From Allium sativum (Eukaryota > Streptophyta > Magnoliopsida > Asparagales > Amaryllidaceae): 64,000 nucleotides of DNA. The notes below the pieces were generated by a model. The model searched no databases. It had not been told where the DNA came from and saw only the letters and a program-made list of their open reading frames with translations. Location: the NCBI GenBank assembly GCA_030737875.1, contig CM060910.1:251876427-251940426 (forward strand), written 5' to 3'. The position numbers and the translations under genes were made by a program. This document shows, piece by piece, positions 59,578-64,000 of this stretch (its first letter is position 1; the number at the start of each line of letters is the position of its first letter).

Positions 59578-61062
59578 ATCTACCCCCTTTAAAAGAATTT
59601 CGTCCCCGAAATTAAAGAGTAACGGGAAAATTTCAATTATAATCAAAATCATAAACTTATATTAACACATACAAAGGTCATATACCATTAATCATAGTAT
59701 CCAAGACACATGGGATATTTACCAAACATTTCACAACAGTCAAAGCATCCAGTACACACATCAGCAATCGACTTTCAAACAAATTTCCAGACAGAATCCT
59801 CATACACTGTCTTCGGCCTCCCATGAACCGTCTTTAGAATCTCATTCCATTTCTCCTTAAGCAACTTCATTACCTCATTCCATTGTCACTTCTCATCTCA
59901 AAACTTCTTCGTTTCGTTTCCTCATTCCCGACGAATCTTTGATGAAATTTGTATTTATTCAAATTAATTCTAAATCACTTGATTAACCTCTTTTTATTTA
60001 TCTGGTTCTCAGTAAATCAATTCTTAGTTATTAAAATTGTCTTAGGAATTAAATTCTTGAAAAATTCAATAGCGTTTTTCTCGTACGACTCCATCGTACA
60101 ACTCCAAAATTCATCTCCCAATACCCTCTCTAATTATTAGAGAATCCACAAAACCAACTAGTTTTCTAAATAGACTTATCAATTCCAATTAAAATACTAA
60201 CTTGTATCTTCTGTCAGCGTTCAACTTTTATCCTCATGCACTTTCATCCATAAGCATACATCAATTTAAACATAATCATTTGCATAACTAGAATTATCTA
60301 TTATTACAACTGGAAAACATTTCAATTTCTTATTCACCCATTACTATTATTCAGCATTCATTAGTCCCTAGCTGTAAATCAGTAAGAATATAATCCTCTA
60401 AGTATCAACGCCGAAAACCGAAATCAGATCAACACTCAGAAAATCATTTAATTTAGCCAATCTCCCGTTAGTTTCCAATTTCTTTAATTCCAACAATCAA
60501 TCTATTCAATTCCCAAGAGTTCATACCCAATTAATTATTTAAGTCTGAATTCATTTGGTGAAATTCCAAATTTTTATTCATTCAAATTCCCATGATTCCA
60601 AATTCCATTTCGGGTTTGTCTTCTTTGTATATTTCATTCTTATACAAATTCATTTTGGTTTTATATAACCATCTTAATATATAATCCTACACCAGATTAT
60701 AATAGCAATTAACACAACCATTTATAATAATTTAAAAAATTATCCTTTTTATAGCAAAATATAATTTTGGGAAAAATTATTCCATTTATCCAGCATTTAA
60801 AACAATATTATGTCGAATTACTCTGTTTAAGTGTTTAGAAACACCTATCGATATGGTTTCGACTACCGTATCGATCAGAATTCATAAACCACTCAACAAA
60901 CCAATCAATACAATATAAAACATTTTTTAAATCAGTTAACAAATATGCGCTCATATATATACACTCAAACTCAATTTAGGGTATTACTAACCCCGTCTCT
61001 ATCAAGTCACGCCACAATCACACAGCCAAGCTTATTGCTTAACCATATGCTCTAATACCAAG
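59578..61062 (-). mobile_element. 1,485-bp non-coding internal region of the second gypsy-like element
   Basis: Left end: plus ATCTACCCCCTTTAAAAG is a polypurine tract on the minus strand, preceded by TTTCGGGGACGAAATT. Right end: minus TGGTATTAGAGC (61060-61049) is a tRNA-Met primer-binding site with one mismatch, two bases from the LTR. No gag-pol; longest frames near 60 codons. A block at about 60357-60485 resembles 37043-37175 inside the giant LTR. Confidence 0.75.
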
Positions 61063-61313
61063 TGTAACGGTCAGCAAATTCGTACCTGTTGAGTCGACCA
61101 AATACAACACAAGTCCAACCCAAATTGCATGAAAATACGAACCATTAATAGAAAGAAGTTAGAGGATGAGAAATGGAAAAGATATAAAATTAGAATATAA
61201 GAAAAAGAAGAACATAAAGCAACTGAATCAGAGTAACACGAATCTAACAGCAAAATGGATAAAATATGATATACAACATTATTTGAAATACAAACTGTAT
61301 CCATAGTTACATA
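61063..61313 (-). mobile_element. end fragment of the 5' LTR of the second gypsy-like element
   Basis: The minus strand ends ...GACCGTTACA next to the primer-binding site. Only about 250 bp remain before a CACTA transposon end at 61314. Words such as AATCTAACAGC(A/G)(A/G)AATGGA are shared with the 4322-7347 LTR, so the families are related. Confidence 0.7.
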
Positions 61314-62320
61314 CACTACAACGAAAACACCATATTACAACTTTAATTTTACAGCTGCCACAAAATGACAGTTGTAGTAAAGGGTTTTTACAACTGTCCT
61401 TTATCAAAAGTTGTAATAAACATATTTTTAACAACTCTTTTATTTTGCCTGTTGTAATATATGTCTATTACAACCGTTATTTTTTTGTCAGTTGTAATAG
61501 ATGGTTATCTTCAATATTAATAATTAGTATAATTAATAATTAATTTTTAACAATTAATAATTATTAAGAAATAATCATTAATATCAATAATTAAGTAATA
61601 ATCAAGAAATAGTATTTAATATTTAGTTATTTCCTTTTGGTAATTAATAATTAATAATAAAAAGTTATTTGAAAATTATACAAACTTATTTTAGCAATTC
61701 TTTTTTTTACTTGTTATAATAGTGGCCTATTAGATATCAACAATAGCTAATATATAAAAACTAATAATATTAATATTTAAGAATAATTAATAAATAGTAA
61801 TTGTTCTTTGGCAAAAAAATAAATAATAATTTTCTAATGATTAATGTTAAGTGCTTAATAAATAATAATTAATAACATATACACAATAAGCTTCAGGTGG
61901 GAACTCATGTCCTTTCTAAATTTAGTCTTTTATCAGTAACATACACGTAACAAGCTTTAGGTGGAAACAAAAATTTGCCGTGCTCATGTCCTTTCAGAAT
62001 CTAAATTTAGGTGGGAGCGTGATAATTTAGGCGGGCCAGCTCCCCTTTACCGTACCCTAAACTAAAATCATCTGGATAAATTAAACAAAATCGATATCCC
62101 CCTTTTCAATTTTGACAACCGCCTCCTCCAAAAATCAGATACAATAAAAATCTCGACTTCTCGCTCAAGCCGATAGATCCAAAGCATGGCAATTTCACAA
62201 GTGGATATGGTGAAGATGGTATAACGCGATGATGGATCCAAGAAGATAATACCAAAAGAAATCAATTTTGGCCCTAAATAATAATTGATTTGAGTTTGAA
62301 GAAGAAGACTGTATAACGCA

Positions 62321-62404
62321 ATGATGGATCCAAAACTGATGAGACTCGCTCAAGAGCAGATGAGTCGTATCTCTCCTCATGAACTCGCCAAACTCCAGCA
62401 ACAG
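62321..62404 (+). pseudogene. captured exon fragment resembling OEP61/TPR7 N-terminus
   Basis: 28 codons from [23 protein letters not shown] then ELAKLQQQ. Plant OEP61/TPR7 proteins begin with closely similar wording (from memory, unverified). The frame runs six codons past CAACAG into a stop, and the base after CAG is not a GT donor, so the fragment looks broken at its exon end. A partial copy of the start region (ATGATGGATCCAA) lies at 62231-62243. It sits inside the CACTA element, consistent with gene capture. Confidence 0.55.
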
Positions 62405-62422
62405 GATTATTTTATTTTATAC

Positions 62423-64000
62423 TAAACATTTTTCCCGGTTAATTCGATTAATGAAATCGTGTTTCAGATCTTAAATCGCTTGCCAATTCCTTGTGATTTT
62501 TTATGCTGGTATCGATCAATTTTATGTGCAGAGGTTGAATCTGTTGTATCACTAGATGATTGATTTTCGATTTTTGATGCTGGTATCGTTCAAATTGGTT
62601 CAAAGGGATTTTCGGTTGGAGTTGTGGAGAAAGTTTGCAGGTGGTGATGCTAGTGGAGGCATTATTAATGGGTTGTCTGGATATCAACATGCCGGTATTA
62701 GAGTTTTGGTTTGTACATGTGTTTTTGGTTTCAGATGTTTTTTTCACAGCAAATGTCCATCATATGCATCATTTTACAAGTCCAGCTTATAAGATCATTA
62801 TAAATGCAGAACTTACAGAAATTAAATATATTATTTATTCTTATTTTTTTCATCCTTTTGTCCTTTGATCAATGCTCATTCTTTCTAAACAGAGAATTCT
62901 ATGATATGTCTGTCTACTACAAACTGCCGCAATAGTTCACATTGCTATATAGAGATGGGTTTGGGGTTAAACTAGGTAGGATATTTAATACATGCATGTA
63001 ATGCATCATAAATATGCACCCTTTCTATTTTCCATCTATGTCACTGATGTTTCGATTTTAAATTGTCTGTTTTTATGCATTTATTCAATTACTAGATATT
63101 ATTTTATTTTTTGTAATCTATTTTTGGTGGGACCATATACAGTAACTATTTGATTGAATTTTGTTAATAAGATGAGTTTTGCTATTCAAATTTAAAGCTT
63201 GGTTAATTTTTGATCAATTTTGCTACTATGCCGGATGCACTTTCCTGTTAACCTAATTCTGTTTATAGAGGAGTTATTGTAAGCTTTTAATCTATGAAAT
63301 TTATTGCAAAAGAGGAAATAAATTGTCAGCAATTCTATTTATGGAGTTATGGTAAGCTTTTAATTCTCAGGAATCTATAATGAAAAGGAAATTAATGGAT
63401 TGCCAGTTCATTCAATGTTACATTAATATCAAAAAGGTTAAGAGCAACAGTAAATTTGAAGGTTAATAAAGTAAGCTAGGACTGATAGTTTTGCAACAAC
63501 CTATGTAATCAGGTTTCATATCCAGCAAGAAAGGAGAGAAAAAATAAACCACCAAGAGAATTCAATGTAAAAACTAACATAATCTTCTAAAATCAATTCA
63601 GAATCTTAAATCTGCATGCTTCTGTTTCTGCTTTTTAGTAGTTTTGAAGAAAACTGATAATGATATTTCATTGCCTTATGGTTTCTCCCAAATTTCTCCT
63701 GATGTAAACACATCCTCTTGGATATTTTGTGTAGTGTCATTTAGAGAGACTTATATAGTTTGTTTATGTGCATTTATTCAATTTTAAGCCATTTTTTATT
63801 TGTTGTAATCTGTTTTTTGGTGGGACCATACGTAGTAATTGTATGATTGAATTTTGTTAATTAGATGAGTTTTGATATTAAAACTTAAAGATCGGTTAAT
63901 TTTTGATCAATTTTATTAACATGCACAAGTGCACTTTCATGTTTAACAAAATTCTATTTATAGAGGAGTTATTGTAAGCTTTTAATTCTCTGGAATTTAT
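62423..64000 (+). other. CACTA interior with diverged direct repeats
   Basis: About 63080-63310 and 63770-64000 are diverged direct copies sharing GGTGGGACCATA, TGATTGAATTTTGTTAAT, GGTTAATTTTTGATCAATTT and GAGGAGTTATTGTAAGCTTT. A shorter third copy of the last block lies near 63336-63390. Nothing coding recognised. Confidence 0.6.

Larger units (their letters stand above)
61314..64000 (+). mobile_element. CACTA (En/Spm) transposon, one end and part of the body
   Basis: Begins CACTACAACGAAAACACC, followed over ~190 bp by alternating TTACAACTG and CAGTTGTAA words, the subterminal repeats expected for CACTA transposase binding. ATA at 61311-61313 would be the 3-bp target copy; the other end is outside the window. 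The inside has a GC-richer block (61960-62130), an exon-like fragment (62321-62404), and diverged direct repeats. No transposase frame is visible here. Confidence 0.75.

Noticed and set aside
1..64000. tRNA, rRNA or snRNA genes
   Set aside because: The only RNA polymerase III boxes I find belong to the SINE at 24341-24552. The GATACCA-type words are retrotransposon primer-binding sites, not tRNA genes.

Overview
This looks like a gene-poor, transposon-rich stretch of a flowering-plant nuclear genome, most likely a eudicot. The signs are high A+T, plant-type Ty1/copia and Ty3/gypsy LTR retrotransposons primed by initiator tRNA-Met, several hAT miniature elements with 8-bp target duplications, a tRNA-derived SINE, a CACTA transposon end, and one spliced nuclear gene with GT-AG introns. 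Everything was read by eye; no database or alignment program was used.

Left end (1-7347). A young Ty1/copia element (245-4312; two 219-bp LTRs with one mismatch) lies directly behind the 3' end of another copy of the same family, so the two share an LTR. Its pol frame is open, but gag is mostly deleted and carries an in-frame stop. The copia array sits inside the primer-binding site of an older minus-strand Ty3/gypsy element, of which one ~3-kb LTR (4322-7347) is visible.

Centre (9367-30720). One real minus-strand gene is assembled from nine exons (678 nt, 225 codons plus stop). It encodes a small protein with a predicted signal peptide and one C-terminal membrane segment. Intron 5 is about 16.3 kb and holds hAT elements, three tandem duplications, and a large inverted repeat with a SINE in one arm. 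Other hAT elements lie in intron 3 and in both flanks of the gene.

Right half (35351-57182). The most striking object is a 21.8-kb minus-strand LTR retrotransposon with three LTRs of about 6.6 kb alternating with two internal regions of only 1,037 bp. The whole array is bounded by one perfect 5-bp target duplication (CTCTT). Primer-binding sites and polypurine tracts are where they should be, but no gag or pol is present. LTR2 and LTR3 share variants against LTR1, which points to unequal recombination between LTRs after insertion.

Far right (57183-64000). A second non-autonomous gypsy-like element (LTR end, 1,485-bp non-coding internal region, start of the other LTR) is interrupted by a CACTA transposon end. 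That end carries a short exon-like fragment resembling the N-terminus of plant OEP61/TPR7 proteins. Apart from the nine-exon gene I see no intact host gene.
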